Assembly (NCBI RefSeq): GCF_003254565.1
Contig: NZ_QJRI01000176.1
Location: 1-64,000 of the forward strand
DNA from: Flavobacterium nitrogenifigens
Lineage (GTDB): Bacteria > Bacteroidota > Bacteroidia > Flavobacteriales > Flavobacteriaceae
DNA: 64,000 bases
Direction of reading: 5' to 3'
Part shown: piece after piece, positions 1-8,333 of the stretch
How the letters are laid out: every line of letters begins with the position of its first letter
Position numbering within the stretch: position 1 is the first letter of the stretch
Made by a program: the position numbers and the translations under genes
The notes under the pieces: generated by a model
What the model saw: the letters and a program-made list of their open reading frames with translations, nothing else
The model's database searches: none
Told to the model about the DNA's origin: nothing

Positions 1-5
1 AAAAC

Positions 6-34
6 TCCTTAAGAAATTAAGGATTTTTTTTTTT
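6..34 (+). terminator. Intrinsic terminator of a gene upstream of the window
   Basis: A 7-bp stem (TCCTTAA / TTAAGGA) with a GAAA loop is followed by eleven T residues. The same CCTTAAGAAATT core recurs in the hairpin at 4371-4414. The gene it serves lies outside the window. Confidence 0.75.
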
Positions 35-76
35 GACTTTCCTGAATGTAATGAATCATCATTTACGCTCAGTTTC

Positions 77-157
77 GGGGAGATACTCAAGCGGCCAACG
101 AGGGCAGACTGTAAATCTGCTGTGTGAACTTCGCAGGTTCGAATCCTGCTCTCCCCA
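77..157 (+). tRNA. tRNA-Tyr (anticodon GTA)
   Basis: The acceptor stem GGGGAGA (77-83) pairs with TCTCCCC (150-156), followed by discriminator A157. The anticodon arm GCAGA-CTGTAAA-TCTGC presents GTA, which reads Tyr codons. A long variable arm, as expected for bacterial tRNA-Tyr, precedes a T arm containing GGTTCGAATCC. CCA is not encoded. A strong terminator follows directly, so it appears to be a single-gene transcript. Confidence 0.96.
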
Positions 158-171
158 CAAAAAAAGAACAG

Positions 172-208
172 AAAGCCTGTAAATTAAAAGATTTACAGGC
201 TTTTTTTC
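172..208 (+). terminator. Intrinsic terminator after tRNA-Tyr
   Basis: A 13-bp stem, AAAGCCTGTAAAT / ATTTACAGGCTTT, with a 6-nt loop is followed by a T tract. It lies 14 bases after the tRNA. Confidence 0.9.
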
Positions 209-401
209 TTTTATAAAATAATTTAATTACACTTTTAGTTAAAACCATTATAGGTTCCAAAGCGCAAATCTCATTTTAAATAGATTATAATTTTAACGCA
301 CTGTTTTATTTTCATGTAACAAATTAAGTAAAATGATACATATACTAAATTAATTACTGATTTAAATTTAAAAACAATTAAATAATAAAACGTTAGAAAG
401 C

Positions 402-2003
402 ATGAATGTATCACAATGGCTCATCTTAATTTTAATTTTGCAAATTATCCATGGATTATCAACTTGGAAACTTTATACAAAAGCAGGCAGAAAACCATTA
501 GAGTCATTTGTGCCATTTTACAATTTAGTAGTATTGATGAGAATCATAAAACGTCCTCGCTGGTGGGTTTTTCTTGTTTTTATTCCTATTATCAATCTCT
601 TGATGATTCCTGTGATCTGGATAGAGATTATTAGAAGCTTTGGTAAAAACTCCACAAAAGATACTGTAATTGTTTTGCTAACATTCGGTTTCTATATTGC
701 TTTTTTAAATTATAGCTCAAAACTTACCTATATTGAGAATAGAGATTTGCAACCTAAATCTAAAACAGAAGATACGATTGGCTCTCTCGTGTTTGCTATT
801 ATTGTCGCTACTTTAGTACATACTTATATTATTCAGCCATTTACAATTCCATCCTCTTCATTAGAAAAGACTTTGTACACAGGAGATTTTTTGTTTGTAA
901 GCAAGATAAATTATGGGGCAAGAGTGCCAATAACTTCGGTTGCATTGCCTATGGTACATGATTCAATTCCTTTTTTAGGCTTAAAATCGTATCTGTTTAA
1001 TGATGATTTTACAAAAAAGGAAACATCATTATTAAATAAATTTCAATTACCCTATTTCCGACTTCCAGCAATAGAAAAAATTAAACGCAATGAAATTGTT
1101 GTTTTTAATCAGCCAGCAGACACTTTACGAAATATGGATGATTTCAATCCGGATCGAAATTATTACAAACCTATTGATAAAAAAACAAACTTAGTTAAGA
1201 GATGTGTTGGAATAGCTGGAGACTCTCTAGAAATTCGCGATGGAAATATTTACATTAATGGTAAAATATCGGTACTGCCAAAAAGTGCAAAAGCTCAATA
1301 CAACTTTCTGATTGACACTAAAGGGCAGGCTATAAGTCAGTATGAGCTTAAGTCTTATGGGGCAAGAGAAGGTTTGAGATACGATAATGGTTATTTTGCA
1401 TTAACCAATACAGGAGAATATTTTTTGACATTAACAGATGAGGAGGCCAAATTATTAGCCAGCAATCCTGTTGTAAAAAGCGTTAAAAAACAACTGACAC
1501 CAAAAGGCGAAGATGGAAATGTATTTCCCCACATTGCATCTTTAGGCTGGAATATGGATAACTTTGGACCTATCTACATTCCTAAAAAGGGGGCAACCAT
1601 TAAACTAGATCTGAAATCCCTTCCTTTTTATAAACGAATCATCGAAGAATACGAGCATAATAATTTGAAAATTATCGACAATAATATTCTAATTAATGGC
1701 AAAATAAGTAATACTTATACTTTTAAGCAAGATTATTATTGGATGATGGGAGACAACCGTCATAATTCGTTAGATGCAAGATTTTGGGGATATGTTCCTT
1801 TTGATCATGTAATTGGCAAGCCCGTTTTTATATGGTTGAGCTTGGAGAAGGATGGTAAAGGTATTAACAAAGTAAGGTGGAATCGAGTTTTTTCTTTTGT
1901 AAATGGCAGTGATAAACCTAAGTCTTATTTACTACATTTCTTGATATTAGTTACTATTTGTGCAGTGATAAACAAAATTGTAAAAAACAGAAAAAAAGCA
2001 TAG
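402..2003 (+). CDS. lepB: Signal peptidase I, enlarged Bacteroidota form
   Basis: Membrane serine peptidase (family S26) that removes signal peptides from exported proteins. Three hydrophobic segments (about residues 5-20, 54-75 and 88-103) precede a fourth (about 127-145) that leads into the catalytic domain. The Ser motif reads IPSSSLEKTL, placing the nucleophile at S153; the general-base Lys is K266 in VKRCVGIAGD; the C-terminal box is MMGDNRHNSLDARFWGYVP. At 533 residues it is far longer than E. coli LepB (324), because of extra N-terminal membrane segments and an insert between the KRCVG and GDNR boxes. A hydrophobic C-terminal segment follows. It is monocistronic, with a hairpin after it. 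Confidence 0.95.
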   Translation: MNVSQWLILILILQIIHGLSTWKLYTKAGRKPLESFVPFYNLVVLMRIIKRPRWWVFLVFIPIINLLMIPVIWIEIIRSFGKNSTKDTVIVLLTFGFYIAFLNYSSKLTYIENRDLQPKSKTEDTIGSLVFAIIVATLVHTYIIQPFTIPSSSLEKTLYTGDFLFVSKINYGARVPITSVALPMVHDSIPFLGLKSYLFNDDFTKKETSLLNKFQLPYFRLPAIEKIKRNEIVVFNQPADTLRNMDDFNPDRNYYKPIDKKTNLVKRCVGIAGDSLEIRDGNIYINGKISVLPKSAKAQYNFLIDTKGQAISQYELKSYGAREGLRYDNGYFALTNTGEYFLTLTDEEAKLLASNPVVKSVKKQLTPKGEDGNVFPHIASLGWNMDNFGPIYIPKKGATIKLDLKSLPFYKRIIEEYEHNNLKIIDNNILINGKISNTYTFKQDYYWMMGDNRHNSLDARFWGYVPFDHVIGKPVFIWLSLEKDGKGINKVRWNRVFSFVNGSDKPKSYLLHFLILVTICAVINKIVKNRKKA

Positions 2004-2078
2004 GCCTTCAAAAGCTAAAGATATTCTTCAGGTCTTAAAAAAAAATAAGCATAAAACAAGCTGTATAAACCAGTCATT

Positions 2079-2110
2079 ACTACACTCCTTAACTTTTTAG
2101 GGAGTGTAGT
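2079..2110. terminator. Symmetrical hairpin between lepB and the convergent hydrolase gene
   Basis: A perfect 10-bp stem, ACTACACTCC / GGAGTGTAGT, with a 12-nt loop lies between two converging genes. No long T tract follows, so it is either a weak bidirectional terminator or a 3'-end stabiliser. Confidence 0.6.
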
Positions 2111-2214
2111 TTATACTTCCATACCAAATTTCTTTGTCTCTTATTTTGGAAAAAAGATTCTGCTCCTTTAAACTATGTTCTGTTTTCTAAAAAAAAACAT
2201 TACGTATTAAAACT

Positions 2215-3015
2215 TCATTTTGCCAGAACTGTCGCAACACCACTTTCCAGCCACAAAAACTTATCCTTTACCTTAGACTTTTCAATTTCGTTTTTTAATG
2301 ATTTTGCAGATTGTTTAAAGTGCCACCAACCTTCATAATGTATTGGAATTACGACGTTAGGTTTTAAAAGTTGAGTTGTTGCAATTGCTTCTGTGCCATT
2401 CATTGTCACTCGTAAATTTCTTTTTAAATATGGAAATGCACCAGCTCCTAAATGCAAAATGGCTATATCTACTTTTTTCTTTTGCTCCAGTTCGTGTAAT
2501 CCTTCAAAAAGCACAGTATCTCCTGAGATATATAAACAGCCGTTTTGTTGGCCTTCCCATTCTAAAGTAAAACCAATAACCTTACCCATAACTCTGTTTA
2601 ATCTTTTAATATTAGTATGCTGAGCCGGTATTGCTGTAATTTTTAGATTTTTTACTTTTTCAGTTTCAACATTATATTCCTGCCAGTTGTCAAGTCCTAT
2701 TGTATTGGTGTTTTTTAAACGTTTTACAGCGTCTTTTGTAGAGAGAACAGTTGGAACTGTTTGAATAAAAATACGCCCCTTTTTATCTAAATTATCGCTA
2801 TGATGATCATGGCTTAATAAAACTAAATCTATTTTTCCAATTTCTTCAACGGATAGAGAAGGACTGCAATACTTTTTTGAAAATGCCATGGGACTGCTGA
2901 CATATTGAGGAAAAAATCCGTCTTTTTTGTCTAAAGTAGGATCTGTCAAAATTTTAAATCCATTTATGTTTATCAACACGCAAGCGGTGTCGATATGTGT
3001 AATTGTAACTTTCAT
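2215..3015 (-). CDS. MBL-fold metal-dependent hydrolase (UlaG-like)
   Basis: Predicted cytosolic Zn-dependent hydrolase of the metallo-beta-lactamase superfamily. The metal motif SHDHHSDN lies at residues 68-75 (the superfamily HxHxDH shape). It is followed by PAQHTN (about 136), YISGDT and the late histidine in IPIHYEGWWHF, all on the family's metal-ligand pattern. There is no signal peptide. The 266-aa length matches UlaG-type members, which include lactonases and phosphodiesterases, but the substrate cannot be read from the sequence. It lies 74 bp downstream of a Crp/Fnr regulator on the same strand, so it is probably co-transcribed with it or its target. Confidence 0.85.
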   Translation of the reverse strand: MKVTITHIDTACVLININGFKILTDPTLDKKDGFFPQYVSSPMAFSKKYCSPSLSVEEIGKIDLVLLSHDHHSDNLDKKGRIFIQTVPTVLSTKDAVKRLKNTNTIGLDNWQEYNVETEKVKNLKITAIPAQHTNIKRLNRVMGKVIGFTLEWEGQQNGCLYISGDTVLFEGLHELEQKKKVDIAILHLGAGAFPYLKRNLRVTMNGTEAIATTQLLKPNVVIPIHYEGWWHFKQSAKSLKNEIEKSKVKDKFLWLESGVATVLAK

Positions 3016-3089
3016 TTGTACTTGATTTTAAATTGTTAAAATGTTCATACAAATCTGAGTTTAATAAATGGTCTTCAAATTGACTTTGG

Positions 3090-3653
3090 TCAAGAAATGC
3101 GTTTTCTTATTCGGCTTAAGGTTTCTGGTACGACTCCAATATAAGAAGCAAGATATTTTAGCGGAATCTGCTGAATGTATTTGGGCTGTTCAAACAATAA
3201 CCTTTCATATCTTTCTTGCGGCGTTTTGGTCAGGAGATCCAATTCTCTTTTTACTTTTTTATCCAAAAGATATTCTGTTGCGATTCGGCCAAGTTTTTTA
3301 GCAGTTTCGCATTTTTGATAAAGGCGCTGTAAATTTTCGTATGATATAGAGTATAATTGGCAATCTGTTAACGCCTGGATATACACATTGGTTGCCGTTC
3401 TGTTGTAGAAAGAATCGTATGCACAATAAAAGGAATTTTTGAAAGCAAAATCAAAAGTAATTTCTTTATCGTTTGCAACAACATAATATCTGACAACTCC
3501 TGTATCTATAAAAGACAAATAATTTTCTGATTGCCCCTGAACAAGAATCAGCTCATTTGCTGAGAATTGTCTTGTTTTTATACAGCTTAAAAATTCAGCT
3601 AAAGTATGTTCTGGAAAGCCTAGTTTTTCAAAATATCCTATTAATGATGTCAT
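3090..3653 (-). CDS. Crp/Fnr-family transcriptional regulator
   Basis: An N-terminal cyclic-nucleotide-binding-like beta roll (about residues 20-115; GVVRYYVVANDKEITFDFA resembles the family core) is joined to a C-terminal winged helix (IPLKYLASYIGVVPETLSRIRKRI, about 162-187). There is no cysteine cluster for an Fe-S centre and no convincing canonical cAMP-binding motif, so the ligand is unknown. The 187-aa length is usual for the short Bacteroidota Crp/Fnr proteins. Together with the hydrolase downstream it forms a regulator-enzyme pair; a second such pair lies near 24 kb. Confidence 0.88.
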   Translation of the reverse strand: MTSLIGYFEKLGFPEHTLAEFLSCIKTRQFSANELILVQGQSENYLSFIDTGVVRYYVVANDKEITFDFAFKNSFYCAYDSFYNRTATNVYIQALTDCQLYSISYENLQRLYQKCETAKKLGRIATEYLLDKKVKRELDLLTKTPQERYERLLFEQPKYIQQIPLKYLASYIGVVPETLSRIRKRIS

Positions 3654-3792
3654 TTCAAATGATTCAGTATTTATTTTAGGCTAATATACAATCATTCTAA
3701 CAATTGAAAAATACTGAACTAGCTGCAGAATTGTTGCAAATATTTAGAAAAAGTTCTAAATTACATTCAATCCAATAAAATCAAAATAAGAG

Positions 3793-4374
3793 ATGCAACA
3801 TCAAAAAGACTGGTCAATAGACGAAATACAAAATATTTGGCAATTGGTTTCAAAACTTCATGACGGACAAAAATATGGTGGGAGTGATGAAGGCGAAAGA
3901 GTAGAATACATCAATCATATCGGGAGTGTCGTTTTTGAAGTTTTAAACGCCGTGCGATTAACAGAAAATATGAATGCTGATTTGGCAGTAAAATGCGCTA
4001 TGCTTCATGATACTATTGAAGATACAGCATTTACTTATGAAAAAGTTATCGATTTGTTTGGGCCTCAAGTTGCATCTGGAGTTTTGGCGTTAACGAAAAA
4101 TGAAGAAATTGAGGATTCATTTGAAAAAATGCGCGATAGTTTAAACAGAATTAAAAAACAGCCAATAGAAGTCTGGGCTGTGAAAATGGCCGACAGAATA
4201 TGCAATTTATACGAACCTCCATATTATTGGAACGACGAGAAAAAGTTAAAATATATCGAAGAAGCCGAAATTATACATAATGAACTTAAAGATGGAAATG
4301 TCTATTTAGCAGAAAGGTTAAAGAATAAAATTCGAGAATATAATCGTTTTCTTAGTACTGCTAACCAATTGTAA
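3793..4374 (+). CDS. HD-domain phosphohydrolase, RelA/SpoT (MESH1)-like
   Basis: Probable small alarmone hydrolase or related HD phosphohydrolase. The metal ligands fit the SpoT hydrolase pattern: H23 (LHDGQKYGG), H42 (EYINHIGSV), H72-D73 within MLHDTIEDT, and AVKMADRICNL near residue 130. There is no synthetase, TGS or ACT domain. At 193 residues it matches stand-alone hydrolases (MESH1-type) rather than bifunctional Rel. The gene stands alone and its stop codon lies within a long hairpin. ppGpp as substrate is inference; other HD phosphohydrolases share these motifs. Confidence 0.78.
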   Translation: MQHQKDWSIDEIQNIWQLVSKLHDGQKYGGSDEGERVEYINHIGSVVFEVLNAVRLTENMNADLAVKCAMLHDTIEDTAFTYEKVIDLFGPQVASGVLALTKNEEIEDSFEKMRDSLNRIKKQPIEVWAVKMADRICNLYEPPYYWNDEKKLKYIEEAEIIHNELKDGNVYLAERLKNKIREYNRFLSTANQL

Positions 4375-4414
4375 TTACCAAATTCCTTAAGAAATTGAGG
4401 AGTTTGGTAATTAC
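4371..4414. terminator. Long hairpin overlapping the stop codon of the HD-domain gene
   Basis: The 12-bp outer arms GTAATTACCAAA / TTTGGTAATTAC enclose a second stem, CCTTAA / TTGAGG, with a GAAA loop. The upstream arm includes the TAA stop. There is no T tract, so it could be a terminator or an mRNA 3'-end stabiliser. Confidence 0.6.
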
Positions 4415-4557
4415 TATAACGCTTTTGCGTCGTAATTATATGCAAACGATTTAAGCATTAAAAAAAAACTTATTTTAATGTTTTAAAGTCTTCTAAAGAC
4501 AAAAGGACATTCAAGCCAACACTATTTTTGCATCGTAAAAATTAAAAGTTTGATGCT

Positions 4558-5142
4558 ATGATTGATTTGAATATTCCTGACTCCTTACTAATAAAGAAAT
4601 ATCAAGAAGGCAATGAAGAGGCTCTCTCTACATTAATCAAAAGACATGAGTCCAGAATATATAGTTTTATATACTCAAAGGTTAAAGATAAAGATATCTC
4701 TAATGATATTTTTCAAGACACTTTTATTAAAATAATTAAAACTTTTAAAGGTAACTCATATAAAGAAGAAGAAAAATTTCTTTCTTGGGTATTAAGGATA
4801 TCTCACAATTTGGTCATAGATCATTTTCGAAAAGTTAATCGCATGCCAATGCAAAGGGAAACTGAAGATTTTTCTATTTTTTCTATTATGCAGAGTGATT
4901 CTCAGAATATTGAAGATCAGACAATCACAAGTCAAATTCAAACTGATATCAAGAAGCTTATAGAAGAGCTCGCCGATGATCAAAAAGAAATAGTGATAAT
5001 GAGAATTTATCAGAACATGAGTTTTAAGGAAATATCTGAAGAGAAAGAAATTAGCATAAACACAGCATTAGGAAGAATGCGTTATGCTATGAATAATTTG
5101 AGGAAAATAATAGAAAAAAATAAAATGATTTTAGATTATTAA
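4558..5142 (+). CDS. ECF (sigma-70 family) RNA polymerase sigma factor
   Basis: Extracytoplasmic-function sigma factor of 194 aa with the two domains expected. Region 2 (about residues 22-92) includes DIFQDTFIKIIKTFKG and the promoter-melting helix FLSWVLRISHNLVIDHFRK. Region 4 (about 130-188) includes ADDQKEIVIMRIYQNMSFKEISEEKEISINTALGRMRYAMNNLR split over its helix-turn-helix. No anti-sigma gene is adjacent: the next gene converges and overlaps its stop by 4 bp. What activates it is therefore unknown. Confidence 0.93.
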   Translation: MIDLNIPDSLLIKKYQEGNEEALSTLIKRHESRIYSFIYSKVKDKDISNDIFQDTFIKIIKTFKGNSYKEEEKFLSWVLRISHNLVIDHFRKVNRMPMQRETEDFSIFSIMQSDSQNIEDQTITSQIQTDIKKLIEELADDQKEIVIMRIYQNMSFKEISEEKEISINTALGRMRYAMNNLRKIIEKNKMILDY

Positions 5143-5642
5143 TTTTCTTTCGTCAATCTATCCAGTTCTTTCAACAACGTTGGCATTCTAAATTCGCCAT
5201 GCATGCTTTCTACTTTTCTGAAAGCTTCATCCAAATCGATTCCGATAGAAGTAATATACAGCGGTTTCTTGCTGTCGCCTCTAAAAAGTGCTTTTTTGTT
5301 CTTTTCTATAGAGGCAAAATTTGTTTTGGCAACACCAATAATCGGGATTTTTTTATTCAGCTTTTCATACAGATAACCTCCCAAACCATATTTCTGTTCG
5401 TCATTTAAATATACAAAGCCATCAACAATTATTGCTTTAACCTTAGACAAATCAACTTGATTTAATAAGCTCAAAATGCATGGTAATTCTCTTTTGTAAA
5501 ACTCTCCAGGAATATATTCTGCTACATTGTCTATTATTTCAGAATAAATTTTAAAGTTTTTATCTTCATTCCATTCTGTAATTTCTAGACAGATTGTTTT
5601 TGCTTTTTGGTCAAAGTAATAAGTATCAAAAGCTAAGATCAT
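5139..5642 (-). CDS. Endonuclease V-like protein
   Basis: Resembles endonuclease V (Nfi), which nicks DNA or RNA next to deaminated bases such as inosine. The acidic residues are in place: D6 (LAFDTYYF), E52 in YIPGEFYKRELP (matching the family YIPGLLAFRE box) and D74 in IIVDG. The segment IPIIGVAKTNF matches the IGVAK box. It is shorter (167 aa) than the usual 220 or so, and the box after VDG (FVYLNDEQKYGLGGYLYEKL) has drifted from the usual G-x-x-HP...GLASHLG. The active-site acids suggest a working nuclease with altered substrate recognition. Its 3' end overlaps the sigma-factor gene. Confidence 0.72.
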   Translation of the reverse strand: MILAFDTYYFDQKAKTICLEITEWNEDKNFKIYSEIIDNVAEYIPGEFYKRELPCILSLLNQVDLSKVKAIIVDGFVYLNDEQKYGLGGYLYEKLNKKIPIIGVAKTNFASIEKNKKALFRGDSKKPLYITSIGIDLDEAFRKVESMHGEFRMPTLLKELDRLTKEN

Positions 5643-5855
5643 ATGTTATTTTCTAAAGTGTAAATAAGAGTTTAAAATTAGAAAAATCATTTAGAAACAT
5701 CTCTTTATTGGAGATAATTAGTTTAAAAGTTTTCTTTAGCTCCAATTCGCCATCAATCAAAAATCCCAAAACTTTACAATTCAAGTTTTTGAAAAACTCA
5801 TAAATAAATGTAGTTTAGCTAAAACTTTAAAAAAAAAATCCCTTCTCAATTACAT

Positions 5856-6704
5856 TTGAATATGAAATGGATCACTAGAGAAAGACCCAAAATAGATCGA
5901 ATCGCCTGTCCGTGGCTGATTCGAAAGTTTGTTGATCCTGAATCTGAATTTATTTATGCCCCTTTTGATAATGTTATAGCAAAAGCAAAAGAACTTGATG
6001 CTATTCCGTTTGATGTTCCAAATGTTGAATTTACGCACTATAATGAAGAATGCACTTTTGATTATATCGTAAAGAAATATGATATAAAAGATCCAGCGGT
6101 TAAAATTATTGCCGGAATTGTACGCGGAGCAGATACCGACCGACATGAAATTGCAAAAGAATCAGCTGGGCTTTGGGCTATTTCTGCTGGACTAGCTTAT
6201 AATATTACCGATGATTATGAATTGTTAGAAAAAGGAATGCTTCTATATGACGCCTTATACAGCTGGGCTACGCACTTATATCAGCAAAATCATCTGCAAA
6301 ATAGTCCGTTTGAGAAACTGCTTCATGAAGTCTATAACAAATTTCTAAAAGACAAAAAAGCATCAGGAAAAACACCTTCATGGGTAAAAGATTTAAAAAA
6401 CTTAATTCAAGATCAGGTTGATGCTCAGTTTGCTTTTGATTTAAAGAAAATTTCGAGCGAATTAGATTTAAATCCGTCCTATTTATCCCGAGAATTTTCT
6501 AAGCATTTTGAAGATTTAAATTTTGGCGAATATGTTAGAAAACTTCGTATTGAAAAAGCAATCAATCTTATCGAAAATTCCACTCATAATTTAACTGAAA
6601 TAGCTTATATGACTGGCTTTTCAGACCAAAGCCATTTTACCAGAATTTTTAAGCTCCATACAGGTAAAAATCCTTCTGCTTATAGGAAAAAGTCAAAAAA
6701 GTAA
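5856..6704 (+). CDS. ChrB-like domain fused to an AraC-type DNA-binding domain
   Basis: Residues 1-165 match the C-terminal domain of chromate-resistance regulator ChrB: RPKIDRIACPWLIRKFVDP at the start, VEFTHYNEECTFD near 58-69, and RGADTDRHE near 90-98. Residues 190-282 are an AraC/XylS double helix-turn-helix, with the first helix pair around 196-216 (LNPSYLSREFSKHF) and the second around 245-268 (ITEIAYMTGFSDQSHFTRIFK type) ending GKNPSAYR. The likely role is a one-component regulator whose ChrB part senses an oxyanion or redox signal. No chrA transporter is in the window, and the next gene is a secreted protein of unknown role. The ligand is inference. Confidence 0.82.
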   Translation: MNMKWITRERPKIDRIACPWLIRKFVDPESEFIYAPFDNVIAKAKELDAIPFDVPNVEFTHYNEECTFDYIVKKYDIKDPAVKIIAGIVRGADTDRHEIAKESAGLWAISAGLAYNITDDYELLEKGMLLYDALYSWATHLYQQNHLQNSPFEKLLHEVYNKFLKDKKASGKTPSWVKDLKNLIQDQVDAQFAFDLKKISSELDLNPSYLSREFSKHFEDLNFGEYVRKLRIEKAINLIENSTHNLTEIAYMTGFSDQSHFTRIFKLHTGKNPSAYRKKSKK

Positions 6705-6787
6705 ACCAGATACAAAAGGTAAATTGGGTTCTATTTTTTGACTGCAGATGCTTCTAGCTTTGTTTATATAACCAAAAATTTTAAACA

Positions 6788-7285
6788 ATGTCTTTCAAGC
6801 ACACTTTCTTTATTGCTTTATTATCTACAGGTTTTACGGCTTTCTCACAAACTACCTACCCAAAAATAACGGGATATTTTGGCATTATGCATCCCATTGT
6901 TACCATAAATGAAGACGAAACTACTGTAAATTTTAGAGATTATTACGCTGTTGGTTTCCCTACAGGCATTAATATCTGGAAAAATGAAAAAATTGGATTT
7001 TCTTTTGAAATGGTTCCAAACATAAAAGATGATCAGGGGACAAGTAAAGTGACCAATCTACTTTTTCATCCAGGAGTTTTGGTCGCTTTAGGAAAAGGGT
7101 ACACATTTGCTGGAAGAGCTGCTTTTGAAACTAGCGGACGATATGGATTTACTCCCGTTTTTAATAAAACGATTATAAAGAATAGCAGTTGCAGTTATTA
7201 TGTTGCTGTGCCTTTACCTGTTCGTTTTGGTAATGATCATCCAGCTAGTTTTACGATTGGTTTTCAATTTGGAATTGCTTTTTAA
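6788..7285 (+). CDS. Secreted protein of unknown function
   Basis: 165 aa with a clear signal peptide (hydrophobic run FFIALLSTGFTAFS, probable cleavage before QTTYP). The rest is rich in alternating aromatic and hydrophobic residues with short turns and ends in aromatic FTIGFQFGIAF. A terminal aromatic strand is typical of small outer-membrane beta-barrels, so an outer-membrane location is possible. No family was recognised. It follows the ChrB-AraC gene by 83 bp on the same strand and could be its target. Confidence 0.7.
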   Translation: MSFKHTFFIALLSTGFTAFSQTTYPKITGYFGIMHPIVTINEDETTVNFRDYYAVGFPTGINIWKNEKIGFSFEMVPNIKDDQGTSKVTNLLFHPGVLVALGKGYTFAGRAAFETSGRYGFTPVFNKTIIKNSSCSYYVAVPLPVRFGNDHPASFTIGFQFGIAF

Positions 7286-7363
7286 TTATTTTTAAACCGA
7301 AAACTTTCTATAAATTTACTTGATTATCATTAACTTAGTATTAATCAATTAAAACTAAAGTTT

Positions 7364-7759
7364 ATGAAAACTAAAATGATATGGGCCAACTTGGTTTCAA
7401 GCGATATACCTAAAACAATTCAATTTTACACTGCTCTTGGTTTTAAACAAAACGGACAAGAAACAAAGGAGCTGGTAAGTTTCATTTTTGGAGAGAATGA
7501 TTTTGTGATTAATTTTTTTGCGCCAAAAAGATTGGAAGATGCTATAAGAGGAAAACTGTCCAATACGGCTATAGATAACGAAATTGTGTTTTCTTTGTCT
7601 GCGAGTAGTGTAGAGGAGGTTGATCTTTGGTACAATAAAATAAAAGAAATCAACGGAACTATTTTCTCTGAACCTGAGAATTTTGAAATTGGTTATACCT
7701 TTGGTTTTTCAGATCCAGACGGTCATAAATTCAATTTTTTATATTGGCCGGGAATGTGA
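7364..7759 (+). CDS. VOC-superfamily (glyoxalase/bleomycin-resistance fold) protein
   Basis: 131 aa built of two beta-alpha-beta repeats: MIWANLVSSDIPKTIQFYTALGF at the N-terminus and the typical ending FGFSDPDGHKFNFLYW. The helix and strand pattern is that of the VOC fold. Such proteins range from glyoxalases to antibiotic-binding proteins, and metal ligands are too incomplete here to assign an enzyme. The stop codon abuts that of the convergent acetyltransferase gene with no intervening base. Confidence 0.82.
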   Translation: MKTKMIWANLVSSDIPKTIQFYTALGFKQNGQETKELVSFIFGENDFVINFFAPKRLEDAIRGKLSNTAIDNEIVFSLSASSVEEVDLWYNKIKEINGTIFSEPENFEIGYTFGFSDPDGHKFNFLYWPGM

Positions 7760-8281
7760 TTAATTCCGTTGATTAAAATCAGCTACTAATTTTTTATTTG
7801 CATGTATTATTTTCTGAGGATTAATCATGTTCGGACTAAATATCAAATCATAGTTTTTGTCCTTTGGCTTAAATTGATTCACGCCATAAGCCACACTATT
7901 TGCAGGTATGCTTTTGGTTATTATAGCTCCCGCGCCAATAACCGAATTTTCGCCAATAACTATTGGACCTAAAATTTTGGCGCCATCAGCAATAATGACA
8001 TTTTTAGCAATGATAGGGTTTCCAACGTTTTCCCATTCGTCATTAACTTTATTGTATTTCAAATTAGCTCCAATTGATACGTTTTGAAAAATAACCACAT
8101 TCGCACAGATTTTAGATGCTACAATGGTGCATCCGCGTGCATGATGCGCAAACAAAACAGATTTATCCATTTCTGCACAGTTTATTTCGCAACAATATAA
8201 TTTCTCTAATAAATTGCTGGCAATAAATTTTAAAAACTTATTTTCTGAGTGACAATTGATTTTAACTAGTGTATTAAACAT
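7760..8281 (-). CDS. Serine acetyltransferase-like hexapeptide-repeat transferase
   Basis: 173 aa. From about residue 45 the chain has left-handed beta-helix hexapeptide repeats (for example NPIIAKNVIIADGAKILGP then IVIGENSVIGAGAIITKSIP), with the catalytic-type histidines in LFAHHARGCTIV and the closing loop NSVAYGVN. The arrangement matches the C-terminal half of CysE and related O-acetyltransferases, while the N-terminal helical domain of true CysE is almost absent. The acceptor could be serine or a sugar. It shares its strand with the VOC gene at 8334-8732, 52 bp upstream. Confidence 0.78.
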   Translation of the reverse strand: MFNTLVKINCHSENKFLKFIASNLLEKLYCCEINCAEMDKSVLFAHHARGCTIVASKICANVVIFQNVSIGANLKYNKVNDEWENVGNPIIAKNVIIADGAKILGPIVIGENSVIGAGAIITKSIPANSVAYGVNQFKPKDKNYDLIFSPNMINPQKIIHANKKLVADFNQRN

Positions 8282-8333
8282 ATTGTTTTTAAACGTTTAG
8301 CAATAACTCATAATTCATAACTTAAAACTCAAT

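Noticed and set aside
416..634. Plus-strand 72-aa frame overlapping lepB
   Set aside because: It lies entirely within lepB in another frame, and lepB has a full set of catalytic motifs.
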